Positions 33,691 through 41,639 of a stretch of DNA of 44,522 bases are shown in pieces; the stretch's first letter is position 1, and the number at the start of each line of letters is the position of its first letter. The notes under the pieces are model-generated. The model was not told the DNA's origin. It worked only from the letters and a program-made list of their open reading frames with translations, and made no database searches. The stretch spans positions 1-44,522 of the forward strand of contig JAFGGJ010000071.1 of the NCBI GenBank assembly GCA_016930595.1. The letters run 5' to 3'. The translations under genes and the position numbers were made by a program. Origin of the DNA: Planctomycetota bacterium. Its GTDB lineage: Bacteria > Planctomycetota > SZUA-567 > JAFGGJ01.

Positions 33691-34632
33691 TTGCCGACCG
33701 ACGCCGACGCTCATCTCCGCATCGTTTTCTTCGTAGCGGCCGGATGTTTCGGCGCGATACTCGGCTCCTTCATCAACGCCCTCATATACCGCTGGCCACG
33801 CCGCATCAGCATGATCAAACGCACCCGTTCCTTCTGCCCGACGTGCAAGCACGATCTTGCCTGGTACGACAACATACCCATAATCTCATACATCATCCTG
33901 ATGGGCAAATGCCGCTACTGCAAGATACGGATCCACCCGCGCTACCTGGTGGTGGAAGTGCTGACCGCTGGGCTTTTCCTGTTCGTATTCCACCACGAAG
34001 TGAACGTAAACGGCGCAGCCATGACGTCATGGGGAGGGCCTTTCTATCCGGCGGCCAAGACGGCCGTGCACCTTCTACTGATCGCGTCGCTGGTTGCAGT
34101 GGCCTTCATCGACTGCCTGACGTCGCGCATACCCAACGAGATCACTATCCCTGGGATTATAGCGGCGCCGGTACTGTCGGCGCTTATCCCGTCGCTGCAT
34201 GAATCAGCCTTCATGGGATCGCGGCTCTTCGAAATAACCGGCGTCCTGCGAATGGACGCCTTCCTGTCGTCGCTGGCCGGGATCTTCATCGGCGGCGGAG
34301 TCCTGTGGGTGCTGGGTATCGTGGGAGAAGCCATCCTCAAGAAGCCGGCCATGGGGTTCGGAGATGTCAAGCTGATGGCCATGGTCGGAGGGCTGACGGG
34401 TTTCCCGGCGGCGCTGCTCGGGATCACGCTGGGGGCGTTTCTCGGGTCCATTGTCGGTCTCGTATCGCTGATGATAACCGGCAGACGGCGGATAGTGTTT
34501 GGTCCGTTCCTGGCGATAGGTACCTTCATCGCCATGTTCTGGGGCCCTGAACTGATCTATCTCTATCTCTCGTGGATATTTCTCGACGCCGACGTCCCGC
34601 GTTTCAGGGCCGTGTTCTTCCCGCTGCACTGA
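33691..34632 (+). CDS. pilD: Prepilin leader peptidase / N-methyltransferase (A24 family)
   Basis: A 313-residue polytopic membrane aspartic protease. The N-terminal domain includes CFGAILGSFINALIYRWP and the zinc-binding CPTC...CRYC (C49, C52, C74, C77), typical of the bifunctional type that also methylates the new N-terminus. The catalytic aspartates are D141 in FIDCLTSRIPNEIT and D225 in the GFGDVKLM motif. It processes type IV pilins and type II secretion pseudopilins. The start is a TTG with AAAGGA six bases upstream. The gap from trxB is 20 bases, and a hairpin with a T run follows the stop. Pilus or secretion genes themselves are not in the window. Confidence 0.93.
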   Translation: MPTDADAHLRIVFFVAAGCFGAILGSFINALIYRWPRRISMIKRTRSFCPTCKHDLAWYDNIPIISYIILMGKCRYCKIRIHPRYLVVEVLTAGLFLFVFHHEVNVNGAAMTSWGGPFYPAAKTAVHLLLIASLVAVAFIDCLTSRIPNEITIPGIIAAPVLSALIPSLHESAFMGSRLFEITGVLRMDAFLSSLAGIFIGGGVLWVLGIVGEAILKKPAMGFGDVKLMAMVGGLTGFPAALLGITLGAFLGSIVGLVSLMITGRRRIVFGPFLAIGTFIAMFWGPELIYLYLSWIFLDADVPRFRAVFFPLH

Positions 34633-34638
34633 AGCATC

Positions 34639-34656
34639 CGGGGCGTCCCCCGTTTT
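34639..34656 (+). terminator. Terminator after the prepilin peptidase gene
   Basis: A stem CGGGG/CCCCG with a 4-base loop followed by TTTTCTGT, 7 bases after the stop. The stem is short but GC-rich with a real T tract. Confidence 0.6.
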
Positions 34657-34681
34657 CTGTCACGGTACCCGCGGCTTCTTT

Positions 34682-34709
34682 TTGTCAGAACCGGCCACAT
34701 CGCTATAAT
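34682..34709 (+). promoter_or_regulatory. Sigma-70 promoter of purN
   Basis: TTGTCA (34682-34687), 16-base spacer, perfect TATAAT (34704-34709). The start would be near 34716, giving a short leader containing GGGAGG. Confidence 0.8.
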
Positions 34710-34729
34710 GGCCCCTGTCGGGAGGCACA

Positions 34730-35395
34730 ATGGCGGAAGAATTCCCGGTTGCGGTGCTGCTGTCCGGCGACGGGACAACCCTGCAGAACCTGCTGGACCT
34801 GCACGACGGGGGCGAACTGGACATCGACGTGCGACTCGTCATATCCAGCCGCCGCGACGCCTACGGGCTGCAGCGGGCTCACAACCACGGTATAGCAACG
34901 CTCGTGCTGCCCCGCGGCAGGTTCGATTCCGTCGCGGATTACACACGGGCGGTATTCGACCCGGTGCGCGATGCAGGTGCGCGACTGGTGATACTCGCCG
35001 GCTTCATGGTGCAGATAGGCGTGCCGAAAGATTTCCGCCACCGGATACTGAACGTCCATCCGGCGCTTATTCCGGCATTCTGCGGCAAAGGCATGTACGG
35101 GCATTTCGTGCATGAAGCAGTGCTGGAATCGGGAGTGAAAATCACGGGATGCACCGTGCATTTTGTTGACGACGAATACGACCACGGCCCAATCGTGCTG
35201 CAGTCCGCCGTGCCGGTGCTCGACGACGACACGCCGGATACCCTGGCCGAACGCGTCCAGGCCGAAGAACGCCGCATCTATCCTGAAGCCGTTCGCCTTT
35301 TCATCGAAGACCGCTTGAAAATCACCGGCAACCGAGTCCGTGGTGTGGATGGTCCCTCCGCGGAAACACCACAGCCGCAGTCGAAAGGAGAATAA
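34730..35395 (+). CDS. purN: Phosphoribosylglycinamide formyltransferase (PurN-like)
   Basis: A 221-residue formyltransferase. It has VAVLLSGDGTTLQNLL at the N-terminus and the catalytic Asn and His in RILNVHPALIPAF (N108, H110). The Asp loop is CTVHFVDDEYDHGPIVLQ. It transfers a formyl group from 10-formyl-tetrahydrofolate to glycinamide ribonucleotide in purine synthesis. The GCGKGMYG segment after PALIPAF replaces the usual SFPG..AH region, as in many PurN homologues (KGMYG is common). No other purine gene is near. It has its own promoter, a GGGAGG site, and is 2 bases from the next start, so the pair is an operon. Confidence 0.9.
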   Translation: MAEEFPVAVLLSGDGTTLQNLLDLHDGGELDIDVRLVISSRRDAYGLQRAHNHGIATLVLPRGRFDSVADYTRAVFDPVRDAGARLVILAGFMVQIGVPKDFRHRILNVHPALIPAFCGKGMYGHFVHEAVLESGVKITGCTVHFVDDEYDHGPIVLQSAVPVLDDDTPDTLAERVQAEERRIYPEAVRLFIEDRLKITGNRVRGVDGPSAETPQPQSKGE

Positions 35396-35397
35396 CC

Positions 35398-35772
35398 ATG
35401 CCGCCATTGCCTGAAGAAGTCAGCACCGGATGGGACGACCGGAAAGGTCCGTGTATCCTGACCACCGTCAGCGCCGCAGGCGTACCCAATTCCATCTACG
35501 TCGGCTGCGTAAAGAAATACAGCCAGGACAAGATCGTCATCGCGGACAACTACTTCGACAAAACCAAGGCCAACATCCTTGCCGGCAGCAAGGGGAGCGT
35601 GCTCTTCATGACGAACGGCGGCAAGGCGTACCAGGTGAAGGGCAGCCTGGAGCGGCAGACCGAAGGCGCTGTATTCGACGACATGAAGACCTGGAACGGT
35701 GAACGGCCTGGTCACGCAGCAGCGGTCCTGACCGTCGAAGAAGTCTACGCCGGGGCGGAAAAACTGCTCTAG
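35398..35772 (+). CDS. Small FMN-binding split-barrel protein (pyridoxamine 5'-phosphate oxidase-like)
   Basis: A 124-residue protein with the split-barrel pattern of the PNPOx-like superfamily: GPCILTTVSAAGVPNSIYVGCVKKY, KIVIADNYFDKTKANILAGSKGSVLFM, YQVKGSLERQTEG. Such small proteins bind FMN, F420 or heme; the true cofactor cannot be read from sequence. Length is normal for single-domain members and too short for a canonical PdxH. AAAGGAG lies before the ATG. It sits 2 bases after purN, and its last 4 bases overlap the convergent radical SAM gene, which leaves no room for a terminator between them. Confidence 0.82.
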   Translation: MPPLPEEVSTGWDDRKGPCILTTVSAAGVPNSIYVGCVKKYSQDKIVIADNYFDKTKANILAGSKGSVLFMTNGGKAYQVKGSLERQTEGAVFDDMKTWNGERPGHAAAVLTVEEVYAGAEKLL

Positions 35773-36989
35773 CCGCGATCTTCGCCGCCGCTGCCGGCCG
35801 GGGGCTGCCCGGCCTGAAGGCGTTGTGCCTGCTCGGTAAACCAGTTCCACGTTGCGTCGTAGAACTTCTTGTACGCCGGGCACAGGATGGAACGGTTCTC
35901 CAGGCCGCCGCCGAAAGATTTCCAGCGGACGAGACGGTCCTTCTGGCAGCCGCCGCTACATATGCCGACATACCTGCAATCGGCGCACGCGCCGATTGAA
36001 CGCCCCGTGCGAAAACGCTTCAGCACGTCGCTTTCCATCATGCGGATATAGGCGTTGTCGGATTCGGGAACGTCGTTCAGGTTGCCGACCTTCCATTCGG
36101 GGCGGACGAAGAAATCACAGGGGTAGACGTCCCCGTTGTGCTCAACGACCACGTACGCGTCACACGCCCCGTCGTGCAGGCACAGCAGCCCCTTGCCTCC
36201 GCCGGCGTGCATGACCATGCTGTCAAAAAACCTGACGGACACGCGCCCCATGTCATGAGAACGCCACTCGTCGAACACGTCCAGGAGGAAATCGGCGTAT
36301 TCGTCCGCCGTTATCCCGAAAGGCGCCGACCCGCCGTCGCGTCCCGGTTCGACGATGGGTATGAATTGAAGCCACCGGAAACCGTGGTCCACGAGGTACC
36401 TGTACAACCTTCGGCCCATCTTGACGTTCCGGTCGTTGAGCACCGCCAAGATATTGAATTCGACCCGGTTGGCGTTCAACAGTCGGATAGCCTTCATCAC
36501 GCGTTCATGCGTGCCCTGCCCCCGGTAATGATCGTGGATTTCCTTCGGACCGTCGAGGGACACGCCGAGCAGCACCCGGTTCCGGGCGAACAGGCGCGCC
36601 CAGCCTTCATCTATGAGCGTGGCGTTCGTCTGGACGGCGTTTGCTATCACCTGGTTCCCCACGCGGTGCTTTTCCTGCATGCGGAACGCCAGGTGGAAGA
36701 ATTCCCGCCCGGCGACGAGCGGCTCGCCACCCTGCCAGCCGTAGGCGACGGACGGGTGTTCGAGAACCTGCAGATCCCGGACCATCCTTTCGAGCGTCCT
36801 AACATCCATGCACTCAGGCTTTTCATAGAGCGCTTCCGTTATGTGGTAGAAACAGTAAGTGCATTTCAGGTTGCACGCCCATGAAACCGGTTTGATGAGA
36901 ATCGAATACAGCTTGTCAGCTTCACGCAGAGCGTCTTCCGGATACCCGGCAGTATCCACTGGAACACCCTTGTCACCCGTTGCAGCCAT
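35769..36989 (-). CDS. Radical SAM/SPASM protein, anaerobic sulfatase-maturase (anSME)-like
   Basis: A 406-residue radical SAM enzyme. CNLKCTYCFY (C39, C43, C46) binds the SAM cluster. GWQGGEPLVAG and LGVSLDGPKEIHDHYRG follow, as in anSME. The C-terminal SPASM domain has CDAYVVVEHNGDVYPCDFFV, CADCRYVGICSGGCQKDR and a later CPAYKKF, enough for two auxiliary Fe-S clusters. anSMEs oxidise a Cys or Ser in sulfatases to formylglycine; relatives modify other peptides. No sulfatase is in the window. AAGGAG for this gene is formed by the last codons of the preceding transglutaminase-like gene, 9 bases upstream, so the two are a transcription and translation pair. The end overlaps the convergent flavin gene by 4 bases. 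Confidence 0.88.
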   Translation of the reverse strand: MAATGDKGVPVDTAGYPEDALREADKLYSILIKPVSWACNLKCTYCFYHITEALYEKPECMDVRTLERMVRDLQVLEHPSVAYGWQGGEPLVAGREFFHLAFRMQEKHRVGNQVIANAVQTNATLIDEGWARLFARNRVLLGVSLDGPKEIHDHYRGQGTHERVMKAIRLLNANRVEFNILAVLNDRNVKMGRRLYRYLVDHGFRWLQFIPIVEPGRDGGSAPFGITADEYADFLLDVFDEWRSHDMGRVSVRFFDSMVMHAGGGKGLLCLHDGACDAYVVVEHNGDVYPCDFFVRPEWKVGNLNDVPESDNAYIRMMESDVLKRFRTGRSIGACADCRYVGICSGGCQKDRLVRWKSFGGGLENRSILCPAYKKFYDATWNWFTEQAQRLQAGQPPAGSGGEDRG

Positions 36990-36998
36990 GTCGTCCGG

Positions 36999-38099
36999 TT
37001 ACTCCTTCACGACCAGCCGGACGGTCGAAGGCGGGCCTTCGATGCCGGCAAGGTTCACAGTCCTCGCCGCCAGAACATTCTCCCCCGGCGCCGGCGTCCA
37101 GACGACCCTGTCCCCGGCGGTCTCGCAGGTCTTCCCGTTCATTTCGATACGATGATGACTGAAGTTGGGAGTAAAGTGGCGCAGGTGAACCGCGCAGTTG
37201 CCGGGTCCGTCCCCCGGCTCGAAACCGAATTCAATGCTCCCGATCGACGGCGACAGATCGTCCGGCGTCTCAGTCGCCAGAAACATCCCTCGGTAGCAGG
37301 AATGGGGATAGGCTGCGCCCTCCGAGCCCTTGCCCTGGTACCATATCAGGCCCTTGTTATGCCTGTCCTGCAGCGTCAGGCACCGGTAGTTGCCGTATTT
37401 TTCGGGCATCGAATAGAAGTCGTTACGCGTGCAGACATGGAACCAGAAGTAACACGCCGGGCTGTCGAAGGCTCTCTCGGGCGCCCCCGTCGCCGTCACT
37501 TCGCGCCCGGGGCCCGCAGTCGTCTGAACGCTCTCCGAACGATCCTTTATCCACTGCTCCCTGAGCTCCCGTGCAGAAAGCGGCGCTCCTTCCCTTTCGA
37601 AATTGATATCGTACATCGCGTCCATCACCACCCATTTAGCGTACCGGTTGGACCAGATCTCGGCCACGCCGTGATGCGTGGAATCCTCGTCCGACCCGTG
37701 AAACGAGTCTATGCCGAGTTTCCGCGCCTGCCAACCGAGCGCCACAGCGCATGACATGTAGACCCACGCGTAATGCGTGCAGTAGAAAGTCCCTCCATCG
37801 AGAGCGCTGTCCAGTATGGCCTCCATATCCATCACGCCGTGGACAGGATCCCCACGCGGGATGGTCTCATGCACCCAGCGCCGCAGCAGGAGCATCCTGT
37901 GGAACTCGTCCGAGCCGGCGGCAACGATTTCATCCAGGGCATACTTCCGCCGGACGGCTTCCAGCCGTGGGTGGGTGTAGTCCTGGTAGCAGAAGGGCAC
38001 CGTCGATTTCACGAGCTTCCTGTCGTCGACCTCCGCGGCCTCGACGTCGAGCCCCTGTTCCCTGAACACCGCCAGGAGCATTTCCGTCTTATCGTTCAT
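36999..38099 (-). CDS. Transglutaminase-like (papain-fold) protein
   Basis: A 366-residue protein without a signal peptide. Its core shows a transglutaminase-type triad: Cys107 in GGTFYCTHYAWVYMSCAVALGW, His143 in THHGVAEIWSN and Asp160 in KWVVMDAMYD. This is the order and spacing of the transglutaminase/cysteine protease superfamily, which contains amide-forming, deamidating and proteolytic enzymes. The last 130 residues are beta-rich (HHRIEMNGK, VVWTPAPGENVLAARTVNL) and look like an immunoglobulin-type domain. The ATG at 38099 has GGAG nine bases upstream; the ATG at 38117 is almost on the predicted transcript start. It is directly followed by the anSME-like gene. Confidence 0.78.
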   Translation of the reverse strand: MNDKTEMLLAVFREQGLDVEAAEVDDRKLVKSTVPFCYQDYTHPRLEAVRRKYALDEIVAAGSDEFHRMLLLRRWVHETIPRGDPVHGVMDMEAILDSALDGGTFYCTHYAWVYMSCAVALGWQARKLGIDSFHGSDEDSTHHGVAEIWSNRYAKWVVMDAMYDINFEREGAPLSARELREQWIKDRSESVQTTAGPGREVTATGAPERAFDSPACYFWFHVCTRNDFYSMPEKYGNYRCLTLQDRHNKGLIWYQGKGSEGAAYPHSCYRGMFLATETPDDLSPSIGSIEFGFEPGDGPGNCAVHLRHFTPNFSHHRIEMNGKTCETAGDRVVWTPAPGENVLAARTVNLAGIEGPPSTVRLVVKE

Positions 38100-38103
38100 C
38101 CTG

Positions 38104-38133
38104 TTGTCTCCGCTCATTCAGGCGGGTATTATA
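38104..38133. promoter_or_regulatory. Overlapping divergent promoters (transglutaminase-like / rseC-like)
   Basis: Plus: TTGTCT (38104-38109), 17 bases, TATTAT (38127-38132) toward the rseC-like gene. Minus: TATAAT (38128-38133) toward the transglutaminase-like gene, without a clear -35. The two -10 boxes share five bases, so both cannot be used at once. Confidence 0.55.
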
Positions 38134-38226
38134 CCGCGACCACGCCTGAAGGCCGGTGGATGTGCAGGGAAATGCACGGCGGCCGCACCGCCACCCGCAA
38201 CGCCGGGCGCGCATGAAAGGCCGGTC

Positions 38227-38649
38227 GTGAAATACAGAAGTGAAACAGCCGTCGTCTGCGGACTGGAAGGCGACACGTTTGTCCTGAAGCTCGACAAGTC
38301 CGCTTCTGCGGACTGCGCACGCTGCGGCCTGTGCAATTCCGCCGACCCCGGCGGCGACCGGCTGATGCGGGTGGATCGATCCTGCGTAAACGGCACGCCG
38401 CGGTCCGGAGACCAGGTCACCGTCTTTGTGCCGGACATGAGCCCCGCGGCGGCAGCGGTCGTTCTGCTGGGGATCCCGCTGCTGGGCGGCATGGCGGGCA
38501 TAACGGCGGGCTGGCTTCTTCTCGGCCTGTTCGACTGGGCCGTTGTCGGATCCGGCGTCGCGGGGCTGGCGGGGGCATGGAGTCTTTCGTACACATTATG
38601 GGGCCGCAGGGCCCGTGTGCGCGTGGAATGCCTCCGGTGTACGGATTAG
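38227..38649 (+). CDS. rseC: RseC/MucC-like membrane protein (SoxR-reducing system subunit RseC family)
   Basis: A 140-residue protein. The N-terminal soluble part (ETAVVCGLEGDTFVLKLDKSASADCARCGLCNSADPGG) has the small Cys cluster typical of RseC. Then come GDQVTVFVPDMSPAAAAVVLLGIPLLGGMAG and a second membrane segment (WAVVGSGVAGLAGAWSLSYTLW). RseC proteins are linked to Rnf/Rsx electron-transport complexes or to the sigma-E response; neither set is nearby. Start: the GTG at 38227 behind AAAGG; the nearby ATG is out of frame and stops at once. It stands alone between divergent and convergent neighbours. Confidence 0.8.
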   Translation: MKYRSETAVVCGLEGDTFVLKLDKSASADCARCGLCNSADPGGDRLMRVDRSCVNGTPRSGDQVTVFVPDMSPAAAAVVLLGIPLLGGMAGITAGWLLLGLFDWAVVGSGVAGLAGAWSLSYTLWGRRARVRVECLRCTD

Positions 38650-38689
38650 TTTTTCCGCCTGCGGATCCGCCTTCCCGGCAACGACGCCC

Positions 38690-40894
38690 TTACTGCCAGT
38701 CGCCGTCGGGCCCGCCGTAGGCCCCCATGTCATTCGTTGACGCGTCCGTGTCGTTGTACGCGGCGTCGGGGTCGCCGGCGTCTATGCAGGCGGAATCGGC
38801 GGCAAGGCGGTAGTTGTTCACTCCGGCGTCCAGGAAGCCCGGGTCCTGCACAATGTTCCACACCCCCTGCACGAGCGGGGGGGTGCTGTAGTACCCGGTA
38901 TTCACCTGCCACTCGGTGTTGTACGTAAGGCCGGCAACATTCATGTGATTCAACACGTTGTTGTAGAAACAGTTGTACTGGAAGACCGGCCGGGCCGAGT
39001 TGTTGTTGCCCCAGTAGCCGTTGGCGTTGGCACCGGTGATGATGCAGTTCCGGATGTAGGGACGGGCCTTCTTGTCGACGAAAGCCGCATAGCACAGGAT
39101 GCTGGCGCCCTGCGTGCTGGACGTGTTGTCGGCGAATACGCAGTTGACCAGAACCGTGCCGGTGTTGTCGGCGCCTTCGCTCACCACGGCGACGGCGGCG
39201 CCGTCGGTATTGGGATTGCCGAGGTTCTGCGCATGGTTCCCGTAGAAGATACAGTTCCTTATGAAGAGCTGTGGCTCGTTGGTGACGTCAACGTCCGGGA
39301 CGTTGTACGTTATGAGCCCGCCGCCAACCGAAGCCGTGTTGCTGCTGAACATGCAGTTCACAATCTCCCCCAGGCCCTGCACGTACATGCCTCCGCCGGG
39401 CCTGTCGGCGCTGCCGGCCGTCGCGTCGTTGTCAACAAATGTGCACAGGCCGAAAGATATCGTGGAATCCGGATCTACGTAGACTCCCGCGCCGCCCCCG
39501 GAAATGTTCTCTTCCGTGTTGTCGGAAAACTCACAGCGCGTCGCCGTAACGTCGGAAGACAGTATCTTCATACCCCCCCGGCCCAGATTCAGCCGGACCC
39601 TGCAGGAATCCATCGATATCTCGGAAGACGAAACTTCGACGCCCCTTGACTGCCCGTAGATGTCCAGGCTTGCTAATTCGATGTTTTCGCTGCCGCCTAT
39701 GGCTACGCCCACGCCCGTGTCGGCGTCCGCCCCGATAACACTCAGTCTCTTGAGCGCCGTGGCCGATCCCGTCACCGAAACCGCCTGAAAAACGGCCGCC
39801 GGAGCGCCGCCGCCCACCACGCCAACCCCGGATACGCTCTCGCCGACCACGTTGACGCCCGCAGAAAGCGCCACCGGAAAACTTTCCGTGTCGTAGGTGC
39901 CGTTCTGGACAAGGACGGTCTGGCCCGCGGACGCCATGGATATCCCCTTGCCGATCGTCTGGTACGGGGAGCCGACCGTGCCCAGGCCCGTGGAGTCGCT
40001 GCCCGTGGCGTGGTTGACGTAGACCAGGTTCCCGCTGGCGTAGAGGAACAGCGCATGCGCCATCGAACCGGTCTGCGTGTCCGGGTTGGTGAACGTCAGA
40101 TCGTACGTGCCTTCCGTAAACGTGCCCGGCACCACGAACGTCACCTGCGTCGCCGTCACGCTCGCCGGCGTTATGTTCGTCGTGTCAAGCGTCACGATCG
40201 TGTTCGACGTGTTGCCGTAGAAATCCGTCCCGTCGATCGTGATCGTCGCCCCGCCGACAACATCGGCGTATGACGGCGACACGGACGTTATAGTCGGCGG
40301 CAGGCGGTACAGGAACGCCCCCGCGCTCGTCACGCTGCCTCCGTCCGTGTTCGAAACCGCCACGTCCACCGCTCCCCCCGCCGGGTACGCCGGCGTCTTG
40401 CACGTGATGCTCGTATCGCCAGCCACCGTCACTTCCAGGGCGTCCAGTCCGCCGAACGTCACGCTCGCCCCCGCCAGAAAACCCGTCCCCGTTATCGTTA
40501 CGTCCGTATACCCCGAAGAAGGCCCTTCCGTGACGTCCAGCGAGCTTATCGTCGGATTCGTATAGTAATAGAAGAAGTTGGACCGCGTCACCGTGTCCGT
40601 CCCTATCGTCAGCACCACGTCCACCCATCCCGAACCGCTTCCAGCGGGCGTATTGCACGTGATCGTCCCGGCGTCCACCACGTTGATGGAAGCGGCGCTC
40701 ACCCCGTCGAAAGTCACCTGCGCAGGGGCGCTGTAGCCAAAGCCCTTTATCGTGACCGCAGTCCCTCCCGTAACCACGCCGTTCGACGGCGTGATGGAAG
40801 TCATCCCTATACTGGGGTTCGTGCCACCGTTCCCGCAGCCGGAAACGACCGCCAGCAACACACTACTGAACAACAGGCAGGATATGCGGCGCAT
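38690..40894 (-). CDS. Surface lipoprotein with TIG/IPT repeats and parallel beta-helix
   Basis: A 734-residue exported protein. The signal peptide ends in a lipobox (LAVVSGC, Cys20). Residues about 28-285 hold three tandem TIG/IPT domains (ITPSNGVVTGGTAVTIKGFGY, GYTDVTITGTGFLAGASVTFGG, VVGGATITIDGTDFYG). Next is a DUF1565-type start (GSPYQTIGKGISMASAGQTVLVQNGTY), then a right-handed beta-helix with repeated NCIF/NCVF/NCII turns, and a C-terminal DMGAYGG motif. These parts suit a glycan- or cell-surface-binding protein or a polysaccharide-acting helix; no catalytic residues can be assigned. It follows an outer-membrane barrel gene by 21 bases and is the last of the minus-strand surface genes. 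Confidence 0.88.
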   Translation of the reverse strand: MRRISCLLFSSVLLAVVSGCGNGGTNPSIGMTSITPSNGVVTGGTAVTIKGFGYSAPAQVTFDGVSAASINVVDAGTITCNTPAGSGSGWVDVVLTIGTDTVTRSNFFYYYTNPTISSLDVTEGPSSGYTDVTITGTGFLAGASVTFGGLDALEVTVAGDTSITCKTPAYPAGGAVDVAVSNTDGGSVTSAGAFLYRLPPTITSVSPSYADVVGGATITIDGTDFYGNTSNTIVTLDTTNITPASVTATQVTFVVPGTFTEGTYDLTFTNPDTQTGSMAHALFLYASGNLVYVNHATGSDSTGLGTVGSPYQTIGKGISMASAGQTVLVQNGTYDTESFPVALSAGVNVVGESVSGVGVVGGGAPAAVFQAVSVTGSATALKRLSVIGADADTGVGVAIGGSENIELASLDIYGQSRGVEVSSSEISMDSCRVRLNLGRGGMKILSSDVTATRCEFSDNTEENISGGGAGVYVDPDSTISFGLCTFVDNDATAGSADRPGGGMYVQGLGEIVNCMFSSNTASVGGGLITYNVPDVDVTNEPQLFIRNCIFYGNHAQNLGNPNTDGAAVAVVSEGADNTGTVLVNCVFADNTSSTQGASILCYAAFVDKKARPYIRNCIITGANANGYWGNNNSARPVFQYNCFYNNVLNHMNVAGLTYNTEWQVNTGYYSTPPLVQGVWNIVQDPGFLDAGVNNYRLAADSACIDAGDPDAAYNDTDASTNDMGAYGGPDGDWQ

Positions 40895-40915
40895 GTCAGT
40901 CCTCCACGAAACACG

Positions 40916-41476
40916 CTAGAAGTTGTACGACAGCCCCACGCCGGCGGTCCACTGGTCGTAGTGGCTCTCCCATGTCCACAGGTGCCCCCACTCGAACCGG
41001 AGATCCAGGTTGGTGCTGCCGAAAAGCTCCACGCCCACGCTTGTAAAAGCCAGGCTTTCATTGTCCACGAAATCATTCTCCGCATAGAACATGTGCCCGC
41101 CCGCAATCGTGAAGTAATACCGGTGCGTCCCCGCACGGCTGTACCTGCCGTACTGCAGCCTCAACAGTACCGGCACCCCCTCCAGCGGCGATTGCGGTAT
41201 GGGAGGCAACGGCGGAGGCAGCTTGGCGTCCGCCCTGTAGTGCCCGCCGCCCAGCCCAATGCTCCAGTTCTCGTCGATTTCGTACAGCAGATGGAGTTCC
41301 ACGTAATACCCGTGGTCAAGCACGTTCAGTCCCTTGTCCGTGTGCGGATACGTCCCGTATACCGTGACCACCGGCCTCAGCGCCAGATGCCCGCCGTCCG
41401 GCCCCGGCGTCTGTACCATGGGCACGCAGCCGAACGCCGCAACCGCAAGTGCTGCAACACACAGGAGTCTTGTCAT
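40916..41476 (-). CDS. Predicted small outer-membrane beta-barrel protein
   Basis: A 186-residue exported protein beginning MTRLLCVAALAVAAFGC; the FGC at the end looks like a lipobox, so it may be lipidated. The mature part has alternating-pattern strands (YYVELHLLYEI, SIGLGGGHYRA, VPVLLRLQYGRY, YYFTIAGGHMFY, SVGVELFGS, LDLRFEWGHLW, TAGVGLSYNF) and ends in Phe, as outer-membrane barrels do. Eight strands would fit an OmpA/OmpW-sized barrel. GGAAGGA lies six bases before the chosen ATG; the upstream extension lacks a site. I do not recognise the exact family. The gap to the next upstream gene is 163 bases, with no clear promoter or terminator seen in it. Confidence 0.75.
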   Translation of the reverse strand: MTRLLCVAALAVAAFGCVPMVQTPGPDGGHLALRPVVTVYGTYPHTDKGLNVLDHGYYVELHLLYEIDENWSIGLGGGHYRADAKLPPPLPPIPQSPLEGVPVLLRLQYGRYSRAGTHRYYFTIAGGHMFYAENDFVDNESLAFTSVGVELFGSTNLDLRFEWGHLWTWESHYDQWTAGVGLSYNF

Positions 41477-41639
41477 CAGCTTTCCTTCCGACTTGTCAGA
41501 ACCGCTCCCGATGCCCGCCGGAAAAACATTTCCGCCGAATCGCAGATGCAACCCGCACGGTCCCGGCTTTCCGGCAGGCCCTCAGGGGTTTTACAGGCGG
41601 CCCCGGCGCCGGTCATCCAACGTTCTGCAAAGTTATCGT

